Of a stretch of DNA of 64,000 nucleotides, positions 35,985 through 47,945 are shown piece after piece (position 1 is the stretch's first letter; each line of letters starts with the position of its first letter). The position numbers and the translations under genes were made by a program. The DNA is from Margaritifera margaritifera (lineage: Eukaryota; Mollusca; Bivalvia; Unionida; Margaritiferidae). The stretch spans positions 2,988,001 to 3,052,000 of the forward strand of contig JAQPZY010001498.1 of assembly GCA_029931535.1 (NCBI GenBank), read 5' to 3'. Under the pieces are notes generated by a model, which did not search any database, was not told where the DNA came from, and worked only from the letters and a program-made list of their open reading frames with translations.

Positions 35985-36105
35985 TTGTTTGTGGTTTGTT
36001 TTTGGAGCTGCTTTAAGCTTTGCTTTGGCACGCAAGAAGCACATTGGTTGTCGCTGGATTTATAAATATTAAACTATGATGATATTCAGACGAAATATAG
36101 AGGAC
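35985..36105 (+). repeat. direct repeat, copy 2 of 2
   Basis: Partner of 35474-35590, about 80% alike by eye over the shared blocks. Confidence 0.6.
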
Positions 36106-36704
36106 TAGTTAAATATATACTACACGTGCATGAAGAAAAACAAATGGTAGTGTGACTTGATTACACCATTACTCAAAGGAGTTAACTAGATATGTGTACA
36201 GGCAATAATATTGTATCAGCTTTTATAATTTGTTATTGCATTGGTAGAAATGAGATTTATTGGAAGTTTCTTGGCGGCTATCTGAAGGACAGATACATTG
36301 GAATTTATTTGTGATTTGCAACAATATGTAAACCCACATTACATGTTGCAAATCATAGTTTGGATACATCAAAGGGTTGCGATTGAACGAGAAATGTTCA
36401 GTATTGAAGGTAATAGTTATGTAATGATGGTATGAAAATTATTAAAGTGAAAAATATTTGATATTTAGTACAAGGATGGGAAGGTCCACGTGAGATATAG
36501 TAAATATTAAATTCAAAATATTTAATTAAATAATTTGTGTCTCCTGGAATTGTAAGCAGACTTCATTAGAGTAAAACGGACAATAAACGATTCCAAGATT
36601 TTTTAACGATATATACTTTATATTATTTGATTACATCCGCTTAGTTGAGCCATGCAGTTCTTAATCTTATTAAATTTTCCATCATATTTAGTATTATAAA
36701 ACGT

Positions 36705-37394
36705 AAAGGCATGTAACGCATGACAACATTCCTGCCTTAAAGTGCTACCTGATTAGTTCATAATCTAAAGGCATGTAACGCATGACAACATTCCTGCCTT
36801 AAAGTGCTACCTGATTAGTTCATAATCTAAAGGCATGTAACACATGACAACATTCCTGCCTTAAAGTGCTACCTGATTAGTTCATAATCTAAAGGCATGT
36901 AACGCATGACAACATTCCTGCCTTAAAGTGCTACCTGATTAGTTCATAATCTAAAGGCATGTAACACATGACAACATTCCTGCCTTAAAGTGCTACCTGA
37001 TTAGTTCATAATCTAAAGGCATGTAACACATGACAACATTCCTGCCTTAAAGTGCTACCTGATTAGTTCATAATCTAAAGGCATGTAACGCATGACAACA
37101 TTCCTGCCTTAAAGTGCTACCTGATTAGTTCATAATCTAAAGGCATGTAACACATGACAACATTCCTGCCTTAAAGTGCTACCTGATTAGTTCATAATCT
37201 AAAGGCATGTAACGCATGACAACATTCCTGCCTTAAAGTGCTACCTGATTAGTTCATAATCTAAAGGCATGTAACGCATGACAACATTCCTGCCTTAAAG
37301 TGCTACCTGATTAGTTCATAATCTAAAGGCATGTAACGCATGACAACATTCCTGCCTTAAAGTGCTACCTGATTAGTTCATAATCTAAAGGCAT
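36705..37394 (+). repeat. 62-bp tandem satellite, 11 units
   Basis: Eleven consecutive 62-base units start at 36705 and end in a partial unit at 37387. Each begins aaaggcatgtaacRcatgac and ends ttcataatct. Units are otherwise identical by eye. The single variable site is the R following 'taac': G in units 1, 2, 4, 7, 9, 10, 11 and A in units 3, 5, 6, 8. The near-perfect identity implies recent amplification or homogenisation. Confidence 0.95.
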
Positions 37395-37426
37395 AATTTA
37401 AATGAAGCACTTACATTAATATCTTC

Positions 37427-37516
37427 AAAATCCACATTCCATACTTGAGTTTAAATACCCGTCTGTCTTATAAAATCCACATTCCATACTTGAGTTTAAA
37501 TACCCGTCTGTCTTAT
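37427..37516 (+). repeat. 45-bp tandem duplication
   Basis: Two identical copies of a 45-base unit beginning aaaatccacattccatactt and ending gtctgtcttat, at 37427-37471 and 37472-37516, just downstream of the 62-bp satellite. Confidence 0.95.
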
Positions 37517-38766
37517 GTGAAATTGTAAAATATATGAAATTGTAGCTATTTCCATTTCATGCCGCTTTTTAGCATCATTAATATTGGATATTGGCAAATG
37601 TGAGGTAAATGATATTAATTTCTAAAGAGAATGGTGACTATCCTAAAGTCAATTTATGTTTAATAGTTTCAAGATATTGAAATTAAAACTACAGAATACT
37701 TGATTTTGGGAAGTAATTAATGATTATATTATATTATCTTCTTTGCTCGGTGTTCCTTTCTCTGCGATGGTTACGATGTTGTACTGGCACTATAATTAAC
37801 TGCAAATAATCTGATACAAGTGACTTTAAACCTTAGAACCATCATATACCCATTACCGATTTCTTCAGGTATCACTAAATATTTTCAAATCATTTTCAAT
37901 GGGACACATTTATTTTTTATTGAAGAGCCATCCTATTTTATCTTCTTGTTTGTTCTCTTAAATTACAGTTGTGTCAGGAGTGCATGATATGTTTTGTGTA
38001 CAAGGTGACGATTCCAATGCAGATGCACATTTGTGCTAGCTGGGTTCGAGATTAAAGTTTGGCGAGTAAATGCATGAGAGGCTACCCATTTTCTCCAAGA
38101 TAAATTTTTATGCATTTATAGAAATTTTCATAGTGAGTGATTTTGGGGAAAATCGGTCTGTTCATGTTTCACTTTCCTCGTCATTCAAGTAGTATATGTG
38201 ATGCATTTGTCAGTGGCATATATATGGAATAACTCTGATTTTGTTCTGTACTAGTTCTTTAAGGGATTGCAATTTGCATGTTTTGCGGATTTTTTTATGT
38301 TGTAAAGAAAAGGAGTCGTGGGACTGTAAATAGGAAAACACAGAAGGATCAGCTTTGCCCTGAGAATGCTTTTAGTGATTAAATAGTTCTTCTATTGTTG
38401 AATTTAGTACTGTCATTGTAATCTGTGTTCTTAATGGTGCCACCTGTGTTCAACAGTGGGACAATTTGCACAACATGTAGCTAAGGCCCGATCATGCTCT
38501 ACCCAGTGGGATGTAATAGGTCTGATAAAAAAAAAGAAAACAAAGAAGAAAATAAAAATACACGAATATGAACACCATGCCTGGATATCGTGAATATTAA
38601 ATGTTAAATAATGTCATAATTTTCTGGAACAAATCGGGAAATAACTATTTTACGGAATTAATATCGCCCAAGCTTGCCGTGTGATGAACTTTTGGGATAT
38701 TCAGCATTACATTTTGAGTGACTTGTCAACAAAAAATAAAGAATGGGATTATCTTTGATAATGCAG
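37517..38766. other. putative intron, 3' part
   Basis: No coding segment recognised. AT-rich with short A-runs near 38526-38560. Confidence 0.4.
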
Positions 38767-38932
38767 TACGCAAAATGTTCAAAATGATGTTCGTTTTAAA
38801 CCAGATCTCACTAAATTCAAGGTGTTCGATAAAATGAATCCTTTTACCCGTAAAGTGGATAAAGAAGAATGCGTTACTGATAAAGACGTGCTAGATTATA
38901 TAGATACTGTGCCTCTGTTGGTAAAAGAATAA
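38767..38932 (+). CDS. candidate terminal exon or coding remnant, function unknown
   Basis: The open frame begins immediately after ataatgcag and runs 55 codons to TAA at 38930-38932. It includes DVRFKPDLTKFKVFDKMNPF and DEKE-type acidic residues: KEECVTDKDVLDYIDTVPLL. The sequence is clearly more protein-like than its surroundings. It lies inside the putative intron between 34500 and 39195 on the same strand, so it could be an alternative last exon, a neighbouring gene's end, or an old coding insertion. The acceptor has a poor pyrimidine tract. I do not recognise the family. Confidence 0.35.
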
Positions 38933-39194
38933 CAACATTTTTAGGTTATTTAATTAAACCTTGTATCAAGCTGTTGTCTTTAACTAGACGTAAACTGACT
39001 CTAAAATCTGTTGACCTAATCGTTCTCCTTTAAACTTATAAATGTATAAAATGATTTGAATTCAATACACACTAAAATTTACACAATTTAAAACAGATTT
39101 AATCATATAAAAAACCACAAAAGAATACTGCGTAATTTGATGATGTCGATCAGATTTTTTTTTTTTTGCATCATGCATATATTCCTCTATTCAG

Positions 39195-39304
39195 GTAAAG
39201 AGGGCTCTCCATCTTCTGATATCTACTTGAAAAACACCGCGATCTCCTCGAATCTTCCTGAAAAATCCAAAGATGGCTCTAAATATTTTCCTGAAGAAAA
39301 AGTG
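39195..39304 (+). CDS. candidate exon (serine/lysine-rich linker)
   Basis: A 110-base open segment between tattcag and gtatgt. The first two bases complete the split codon left by the exon at 34423. It then reads KEGSPSSDIYLKNTAISSN, LPEKSKDGSKYFPEEKV and leaves in phase 0. That agrees with the phase-0 start of the segment at 39742. The sequence is polar and low in hydrophobic residues, like a disordered linker between domains. The consistent phase across three segments is the main evidence for a real gene. Confidence 0.55.
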
Positions 39305-39741
39305 GTATGTATTCTTTGGATAATACCTCATGTGTTTGCTGTATCATTATTTTAAAATTACTTATATTATACCATATCATATCATATATCTCATATCATA
39401 GCCAATGTCATATCAACTAATTCTCTCTATTCCATTTTACACTATCAGTTTAATTTATTCCGAAGCTTTTCCTCAAATATTTAAAATGTGTACATTTGTA
39501 ATATTTCTGAGAAATACAAGTCAAAAAATGGTATCATAAATATGGCAAAGCGCCACAAAGAAAATATACATCAGTTTTAGAATGCGGTGTGTCTTTTATA
39601 ATGTTAAATTTACATAACATCCAACAACAGTTATATTTACAGAAAGAAATTGCCCTCTCTACTGACATTATATAAACCCCAATGTATTGTCATATTACCT
39701 TTACGTGTCAATAACGTAACTGTTATATTATTTGAATGCAG

Positions 39742-40269
39742 GTTTCAATCAATGATGTGCTTGTGACATTTTTGAGGAGACATCCACAATTTGCACTTAT
39801 CACCAAATTCATTTTAGTTCAGGGTGCTTCATTCATCCTAAAGATTTGCCTCTGGTCATGCATACAAAAATTGTCTTTGTAGAACAGACGAAAGAGTCAG
39901 ATACGAATAAATTGGCATACCTCCCAGTCTACAGTCTAATAAATTATTTGACTATAACAGATGTAAGATCAGATTCTGTTATTTGGGCTCGTGCCAGCAA
40001 AAACATAATGGATTTCTTTTGCAAGCATGTGAGCTCATTGTATTTTCATGAAACGTATGTCTGAGTTTAGTGCAAAAAGGCCTTTCCTGTGTTTTCTTGA
40101 TGTGATTGATAATGCTATGGCAGATATATTCTCAAATAATGACATTCCGTTGAACTCATTTTCAGATATTTTTTCTGGTGTTACATCTGTGAAGTTAAAC
40201 AACATGGATGCAGTACAACCATCAGACGTTGATCATTTTATTAACAAAGACTATACTCTTATCGTATAA
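39742..40269 (+). pseudogene. candidate last exon with two frameshifts, function unknown
   Basis: Follows a tttgaatgcag acceptor in phase 0: VSINDVLVTFLRRHPQFAL continues to about 39822. The protein-like reading then moves to another frame (about 39822-40045, including CFIHPKDLPLVMHTKIVFVE and LAYLPVYSLINYLTITDV). It returns to the first frame at about 40048 (KRPFLCFLDVIDNAMADIF, NKDYTLIV, stop at 40267-40269). The two shifts cancel, which could mean a decaying gene or a pair of sequence errors. It appears globular with mixed alpha/beta composition. I do not recognise the fold. A direct translation stops at about 39883. Confidence 0.45.
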
Positions 40270-41991
40270 ATTGATGAAGGTTGCTTTAAACAAAAGATGG
40301 AATATAAATTAATACTTTCAATCGAAGCAAAATATTCAGCGTTGTAGGACACAAAATATGTCTGCTATTCAAATTATTTTAAAAAATGTTATGGTGTCGG
40401 TCTGGTACATGACATGCAGACCTGATGCCAGAGAACATCCTCTGTTTAGTCATTTCTTGTACACAGTGATCTATACAAGCTGCCATTGCCCAGCGTGACT
40501 TCAGATTATTGCATTATCTTCAAAAGTTTTGTGTTTTGTTTTTCTTCCACAGTATTTATAATCTGTATTAAGTCTGGTATGAAGCTGATGCACTTTTGGT
40601 GGACAGAACAGACATAATATCCAAAACTCTCTATCTCTCTTTGTTCATTAAATCTGAAAATGATCACTGGAATCAAATGCCTGTCAAATAAGTTGCACAC
40701 TCTTTTTGTTGACTAACATGTGTCCAATCTGTTTATGAGACCATTCTATGGGACCTTCTCTATAAATTCCCAGTAATGCTTTCTTTTGACCACCCTTGTA
40801 AATTAAGTACTATTCACGGACTCAAAAGAGACATCTTTGATAGATTATATTCCATATATCTCTGCCTTTAATCCACTTTTGTACTCTCTTCGTTTCATTC
40901 TCGTCCAACTGAGAATATCCTGTTTGTATTGATGCAAATGACACTGAATAAATTAATAGGATTAAAATGTAAAATAAAAGTAATAAATAAATAAATTTAA
41001 GTACACATACATATATAATTCTGAAATGTTTGAGTTATTTGTTTCTATTATTAGGTAATATCTTTACAAAATTCCCCTTTGGGGCCCCCAAGAAAAACCT
41101 TAAAGAGATCATTGCCATAGTTTCTACACCCTAAGTTTAACATGGATTCAAATATAACATTAATGGAACACAACAAATTCTGTGATATAAGAGATGTAAT
41201 AAAAGCACAAACATACTAACCCATGCACATCAATTCATTCACCCACACACAAATACACTACCTTCTCAATCCTCCTTTGTTAGAGTGTCCACATTATTCC
41301 AATAATTGTAAAATATCTGCATATCTTTTCGATTTTTTCATTTTGTAAGTTTTTATATCATCTTGCAAGTAGTATAATATATTAATATGCTTAAAATTTT
41401 CTTTGCAAATCTAATATAAAGTATTGCCAAGGATGTATTTTGTGTAACATTTATACTTTGAAAAAAATTGTCTTTTTTTAATCAGTAAAATGACAATAAT
41501 TTAAAGAGGTATACTAATTACTTTCGGTGTGAAAAGTTTTGGAAACTATGCTTAACTTTAAAATATTAAATGGTACAGTGATATATAATCATACATTTTC
41601 AGTTAAGAGGGTTTTGTGGGTTTTTGCATTCACATGAAAGTAATTATATTTTTTGCAATACATTTTTTTATCACGCCTCTAGGCATAACAAGTGGATCTG
41701 TTAACCTGACTGTATCATTGTCTCTACACAAGTCATACAACTTTTCTTCCATATTGAAAGGATTATAACCCCTCTATTAAGATACATGAACTGTCCCACC
41801 ACGGAGTATTTCATGTAAACTTTGGGCGGAGTCCTCGTGTAGCATGACATAACCCTGGGGTTAGCAATTATTCAAATAACCGCAGAAAGGGTAATCAGCG
41901 CAAGGTATTACTCGCAAGTATTTTTCCACTACGTCCCAAAATTTCTTTGTATCCAGAGACAGACATAGATAAAAATTTTGGGATACTCAAC

Positions 41992-41994
<3 letters not shown>
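40270..41994. other. non-coding stretch, no gene seen
   Basis: AT-rich spacer with a moderately GC-richer patch at 41770-41900 of unknown origin. The minus frame at 40506-40700 is 64 codons, protein-like in places but unsupported. Confidence 0.4.

Positions 41995-42024
<30 letters not shown>
41995..42024. repeat. (TC)n microsatellite
   Basis: Uninterrupted tc units. Confidence 0.9.
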
Positions 42025-42028
<4 letters not shown>

Positions 42029-42044
42029 ACCGTGGAATGGGTCG

Positions 42045-42560
42045 CTTAGTTTTTATACGCCCGCCATAAACCGGAGCTTATTATGTTATATGCTCCGTCC
42101 GTCCATCTGTCTTTTGCCTTTTTCATTTCTGCACAGATACTCTAGTTTTACATGAGCTATAGTATGCAGTCTTTGTGCATGACTTATACTTGTGCTAAAG
42201 AAGAATCCTATTTATTTCGGAGTAAAAAGGACAAAAGTTAAAGTCACTGAAAGAAGAAAAATGGTTTATACATAATAACCAGAGGTGTCCACCATCTAGA
42301 GATACAAAACTTTGCAGGTGCCTTGTACCTTGGATAGTAAATAACCATATCGATGTAGGGGTCCAGAGGTCTAGGGTCGAGGTCGCTGTAACTGTCAGAA
42401 GAAAAATAAAAGTTTCCGCACAATAACTCTTGTTATTTCACATCCACAGTTATGAAACAGTGTGGGTCGCATGTACTTGGAGCACAAAAGAAGCCCCTTG
42501 ATTTCGGCGTGAAAAGGTGTAAAATTGTATTTTATTCATGGGGATCCGTCTTCCTCAAAA
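42045..42560 (-). repeat. mollusc-type dispersed repeat, reverse-oriented copy
   Basis: Starts with tttttatacgcccgccataa and ctccgtccgtcc, the complement of the tail at 17940-17995. It then contains reversed versions of the gcggaaac / cttcag blocks, with at least two partial monomers (about 42120-42250 and 42300-42450). Confidence 0.55.
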
Positions 42561-43355
42561 CGTTTTCTACAGCAATATAGGTGCCATTTATTATCAAAGT
42601 AAATATGACTAATACTAATTTTTGTCTGATATTTATAAAGTTTCTTTTTTATTCTTTCAGAATTAGCTTCTACAAAGACCACACGAATCATTGAAATGAA
42701 ATTCTTCTATTATCACATTGTACCAAGGAAATTTAAAATAACAATGTTCTGATTTTACCAACTTGTTCCATGATTTTGCACTGTGAGAAGAAAGTTATGA
42801 TATAATTGAAGAAAGCTTATGAGGTTGGTTCATATCTATCAGAGGCCATGTATGTAATGGCTGCATAACCCAACGTTGTACAAGCAACAAATTCGAGCAA
42901 TGGAAAAATATATAAAGATCGAACAAGGTGGATGTGCCAATTGACCAACATAAAAGCACATGTATGAAGTTGAAATGTATTATTTTCCTAAAATGTACTC
43001 ATTTGCGAATCATAGAGATGTTGATCTTTGTTTCCCAACATACGGTGGCCGAATAGAAGTAGCAGCAATACTATCAACAATATTTGTTAGAAAAAGTATT
43101 TATGTGTACAATTATTCATTACATTCGCCATGTTTATATTGCACATTTGCTAGGTGTTGGTTACAAGACATTTATTGACGAAACATATATTATATCACAC
43201 AAAATATCTATTCATTTTATCTCTACTTTAGATTCTATTTTTGCATTATTATCATTTTAGCCTGAAAACATGTGTGCATACCCATGCAATATATACATTT
43301 CAAGATTATTGATCTGTTTTAAAATAGATGTACATGTATTTTTGCATGTTTGTTT

Positions 43356-43356
<1 letters not shown>
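42561..43356. other. non-coding stretch, no gene seen
   Basis: AT-rich spacer. The frame at 42960-43178 has no recognisable motif. Confidence 0.4.

Positions 43357-43450
<94 letters not shown>
43357..43450. repeat. (CA)n(TA)n compound microsatellite
   Basis: (CA)n at about 43357-43390 followed by (TA)n to about 43450; the reverse-complement arrangement of the one at 30232. Confidence 0.95.
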
Positions 43451-43451
<1 letters not shown>

Positions 43452-43704
43452 GAATAAATAATATTATTATACAGATTAGAGCATTTAAATATGTACTCCA
43501 CGGCGACCAGAACTCGGATCCGCGAGCCACGGCACCCATCGCTCCACCCGCAAGCACCAAACCCCATACCATCTCGACTATGCACACATCACCAAAATGA
43601 TGCTATGTTCATTCGTGCATAGCAGATATACCCGCATGTCGACCAAGTAATTAATTCTCATCTAAGTACATAGTCCATCTAGATTATTACTACATAAATC
43701 AAGG

Positions 43705-43869
43705 TATATAAAAGTTATTATAGAGAATTACAAACATACACCAAAAAGAGCGGAAAGTGCTTTCCCTGGATCATACAGGAGAATTCTTGATAACATTAGC
43801 AGAATTTTAAATATGAATAAATAACATGTTTGGTGTATATTTGTAATTCTCTATAATAACTTCTATATA
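43705..43869. repeat. foldback repeat: 40-bp inverted arms with palindromic centre
   Basis: Left arm 43705-43744 and right arm 43830-43869 are complementary at 38 of 40 positions by eye. The 85-base loop contains the palindrome ggaaagtgctttcc at about 43753-43766. No coding potential. It could be a short foldback transposon or part of a larger element whose ends are these arms. Confidence 0.7.
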
Positions 43870-45029
43870 TATAACTACTGCCAACATAACTGAAAATAAT
43901 CATTCTGGCTGTTGGAAATTGCAGTGACATCCCCCTCTGTCAATGCAACTGCCACAACAGATTGAATTCTGGAAGAATCTTAAATGTTCTGACTTTACTT
44001 CCGTTATTCAAGGGATGTGCCAAAACTGAATGGAAAATATAGAAAATGTAATGCATAAGCCAATGGATCTAGTACAGTCCTTGTTGGTCTGTTTTCTTTT
44101 TGTATAAACTCAAATACACCAATAGCAATTCAAAACGCAGTCAGTGACTTTCTCACCCCTTTGAAATACAATACTATTGCTGCTTATGCGTGGGGTTTTT
44201 ATTGGGGTGCGGGGGGTAAGGTGAAGAAAAAATTACTATTTTGTGTCAGCCTTTAAAAGTTGAAGAAAAAATAATTATTCAGTATCAGCTTATACAGAAA
44301 ATGGAAATCCTGCCAGCATGTTTTAACCTTGCAAAATATTTGATGCATTCTATAATACCGGTATGTAATTGATGCAGTTACATTATATAGTGATTTAAGG
44401 ATACTTGTATGTATATTTTGCTTCTTGCGACTCGAGGTTAAATATGACAATTGTTCAACTGCATCAACTGTTTCAATGAAACTGCAATGTGATAAGAAAG
44501 TTACAGTGTGCATGTAGAATGCTGATGAGTTAGGCCACAAAAGATTGGCGTCTGAGAACTGAAGAGCTACATAATTAAAAACTATTAACGTAACTAATCA
44601 GAATTGATTGGAGAGAATCTACATGTCATTATGTGGCTAATTAAGAAGTGTAATTAGTATAATTGTATGAATTTAAAGACTAATCTTTCCTACAACTGAA
44701 TCATTATGATAATTATAAAAATATCGATGTCTGTGCTTATACCAACATTGAAAAGGTAATCAAGTACAATTGGTCGCAGTATATGGATAGATTCATAGGT
44801 GTAATATGAATCATTATATTTATCATTTTCCTATTCAGTATTGTTTATGATGATGCTTACGAGAACATTTTGGTTCCAATATGCCTCAAAGCATTAAAAA
44901 AAAAGTCATTATATCAGTTCTTTTGTGTGTATAACTTACATAACTTTGTACCGATTGGTCCAATTTATAAAAGCAAAGATCATTGCTGTGATTTGCCAGT
45001 GCATTAAAAATGTGTATATACCTACAGAC
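43870..45029. other. non-coding stretch, no gene seen
   Basis: AT-rich spacer with no recognisable protein or RNA gene. A G-rich patch lies at 44190-44222. Confidence 0.4.
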
Positions 45030-45105
<76 letters not shown>

Positions 45106-45106
45106 A
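45030..45106. repeat. (TA)n(TG)n compound microsatellite
   Basis: (TA)n 45030-45089 followed by (TG)n to 45106; same order as at 30232. Confidence 0.95.
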
Positions 45107-47335
45107 TGCAGGTATATAGGTATGTATATATTATGTATACATCTGTATTTAAGGAGAAAATAGATCTATGCTTTCTAAACATGTTTTTTGATATGAATAA
45201 ACGTAGATATGGATAAGCTGATAGTTCAGTGAGACAAAGCTGTGCAAGAAAAAGAATGTTGACTCTTTATATGTGATGGATTTGTTTTTAAATCTAGGAC
45301 AAAGTAATTGTGAGAGAAATTATGCCATGCACTAAAAGATTCTATAGTGATAGAGAATACCATAACCTTGCTCATCACGTAAAATTGAGGAGATTTTGAC
45401 AATATCGTTCAACACTAATTCTGATCATGACAAATCCACTCTTCCATATTGAATACTAAATAATCCATATTCCATTGTCTCTCTTTATTAGCATGAACTA
45501 TAATCATAATTTTAAACTTACAATCAAACCAAAAAGCAAAAAATTGTCCCTTGAAATGTCACTTGTTAAATGTTTACTCGATGATTATTACTGTTGAACT
45601 TCGGGACTGTTAAAACAGCTAAATATTTATTTTAGGCGTCAAACAATGCATGTATATGTGCTTTTTTCCTTAAGAGACATTAGCTGCAAATGTTGGTACC
45701 TCAGAAAGGAAATTTTCAATGGTATCATTCAGTTACAGACAAAATGTTACGAACATTTAATGATATTTGAAAAATAAATTTTGACGTTTTAGAAGGAAGA
45801 TTTGGATAAAAAGGATGAAAATTCTGTAACAAAATGTTACTGGTTGAAAAGAGTCTTCGTTTTTTCCGCCCTCTTTTCCAAATACACCATTTCACGTCTG
45901 CGCAGTAAGGATTTCCGCTATCAGTCCACGTGGCTAATGATAGAGTGGTAGACCAGATAATGTGCACCTTTTGAAAGAAAATGCATAGAACAGATACAAG
46001 ACAAATAATTAGTCCTTTATATAATACAATGGAGACATCAACTGGATCGCTAGAACAATATCAACTAACAGATTGAGGCCAAACGTAACTTGCAAGTGGT
46101 GAAATGCAAACACATAAGTTTAAATAGCTAAAATGATGGTATCAGTGAAAATTAGAATAATAATTAAAGTATATTATTAATTGTATCGAATTACAAATTT
46201 TCTAAGTTATTAGGATTTCTATTGACGATTCTATTCAACTGCTCCACGCGTGTCAGATGAAGTAAATGTACTTTTCTTAATGTTATGTGTAGATCGACTT
46301 GTCCATTTTGGCCTTTCATTGGAAATTGTACTGGGGCCTGGTCCAATCCGTAAAAAGGTGTAACGGAGTGCATGCACTGTGCATGTTTCATGTGAGCGAG
46401 ATGCTGCCATGCTATGCCATACTCTGCACGCATGATGTATGCACAACAATACATATTTCTCGAGTGGACCATGCCCCTTATAAACATACCACTCGAAGGT
46501 CAGACCGTAAGGTCACTTAGATCGACCTCTATATTCGTGTTTGTCTGCGGGCATGTAAATAATGAACGAAGTCAAATCAATGCTAAGAACAATGACACAA
46601 TATCACAACCACGTTTCTTCCTGGTTGAAATTTATATATTTGGCACGCGTTGGTCCTAAGGCATGCCAGAGAATAAGAAAGTAACTATACACATTGCTAT
46701 GTTAAAATTGAAATACAGCCAATACCTCTATAACCGCTATCGTGATAAGTTGTAAGGATTATATGATTGGTTCTAAAAAAAGTTTAACACAGCTGCATGG
46801 TGTTGCTTACAGCGAATTTTACAGACTGTTACAATGATCCGTCTCTCTTTGGTAACCCAACGACTAAAACCGCATGTGCATGGGCAGCGGACGAACCATA
46901 GGTTATTTATTCTAATTTATTCATAGTGACAGATACATTGCAAGCTGGTTTCATTGGGTGATAATGTCAAAATCCATTAGATAAGTTTGAACCTCTTGGA
47001 ATGTTGGCGACATTTGTCCATGGGTAATTTTTGTAGCAGAATATTTTTTCAAACTCTTTACAATCAAAATTAAATTCCAAAATAAAATAGTCACATACGT
47101 GGAGGCTACAAGAAAGTGTTAAAGACATTACTTTTGTTGAAGAAGGAAATATTCTTTAAATTTGTTCATGCATATTTAAAACCTAATTTCATTCATATCT
47201 GAAGTAGTATGCCTTCGCTCTCTAAAAAGTGCATGGGATGGATATTATTATACAGTCTGTACATAGGTATATATCCTTTAACTTTTCCTACAACATTAAG
47301 GCAAGTCTCATGAAACTTATGTCAATTATAGTCGA
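45107..47335. other. non-coding stretch, no gene seen
   Basis: Overlapping frames on both strands at 46191-46520 have no recognisable motif and no consistent splice context. Otherwise AT-rich spacer. Confidence 0.4.
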
Positions 47336-47750
47336 AGGGGTATAAAGTGTATAAACACTTTATTCTCGATCAGTGACCCAAGGGTCAACATATGTCAAAT
47401 TGGGACTCTGGGTCATACCCCAGTGTACTTCCCTATCCCATAAACGTCGCCACCGGGTCATAACATAGAAACTATTGAGATTTTCATCCTATAACCATAT
47501 ATACACTTACAATGCATGAAAATACGAATGTAAGCATGCAGCCAACATGGACGCTGGGTTCCATCACTACACCTAGAGACTTGGACTTAAGGCCAAAACT
47601 TGGAAACTATTGATTTCCCTGCCCTAAAATGATGTATAAACTTTCTGGGTAAGAAATGTATACGTGAGACTGACATTAACCCTGCGAGTACCATCCTTAT
47701 CTCTAGGGACGTAGCTCCAATGTCATAACTTGGAACTTATTGAGATTCCC

Positions 47751-47839
<89 letters not shown>

Positions 47840-47945
47840 TGGCCATGAAATGTGTACATGCAGCTTTCTCTGGTCCTGACCCTGAAGGGTCTTAACTCTA
47901 TATCATAGCTCGGAAACAGCAATGCACGTGCCTAATGGGAACGGA
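47336..47945. repeat. degenerate ~130-bp tandem repeat, mollusc-type
   Basis: A phrase like cataacttggaaactattgag recurs near 47460, 47594, 47724 and, degenerate, 47902. The spacing is about 130 bases once the (TA)n insert is discounted. Shared phrases include gggtcataac and a ccctaaa/ccataa block with atgtatac. Non-coding. Confidence 0.55.
47752..47835. repeat. (TA)n microsatellite
   Basis: Uninterrupted TA units inserted within a monomer of the ~130-bp repeat. Confidence 0.95.

Larger units (their letters stand above)
34501..36704. other. putative intron, 5' part
   Basis: Contains a diverged direct duplication (35474-35590 and 35985-36105) and T-rich runs near 34510-34570. The frame 34769-35005 looks accidental. 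No other exon is supported. Confidence 0.4.

Noticed and set aside
36705..37394. CRISPR-like regular array
   Set aside because: Units are directly contiguous with no unique spacers; it is a satellite.
40506..40700. 64-codon minus-strand frame near the candidate gene
   Set aside because: Somewhat protein-like but without start context, splice support or recognised family.
43270..43600. Several frames over the (CA)n(TA)n tract
   Set aside because: Tyrosine-isoleucine and threonine-histidine runs are products of the dinucleotide repeats.
46191..46659. Overlapping frames of 70-100 codons on both strands
   Set aside because: No recognisable motif, no splice-site consistency, and comparable openness on both strands suggests chance.
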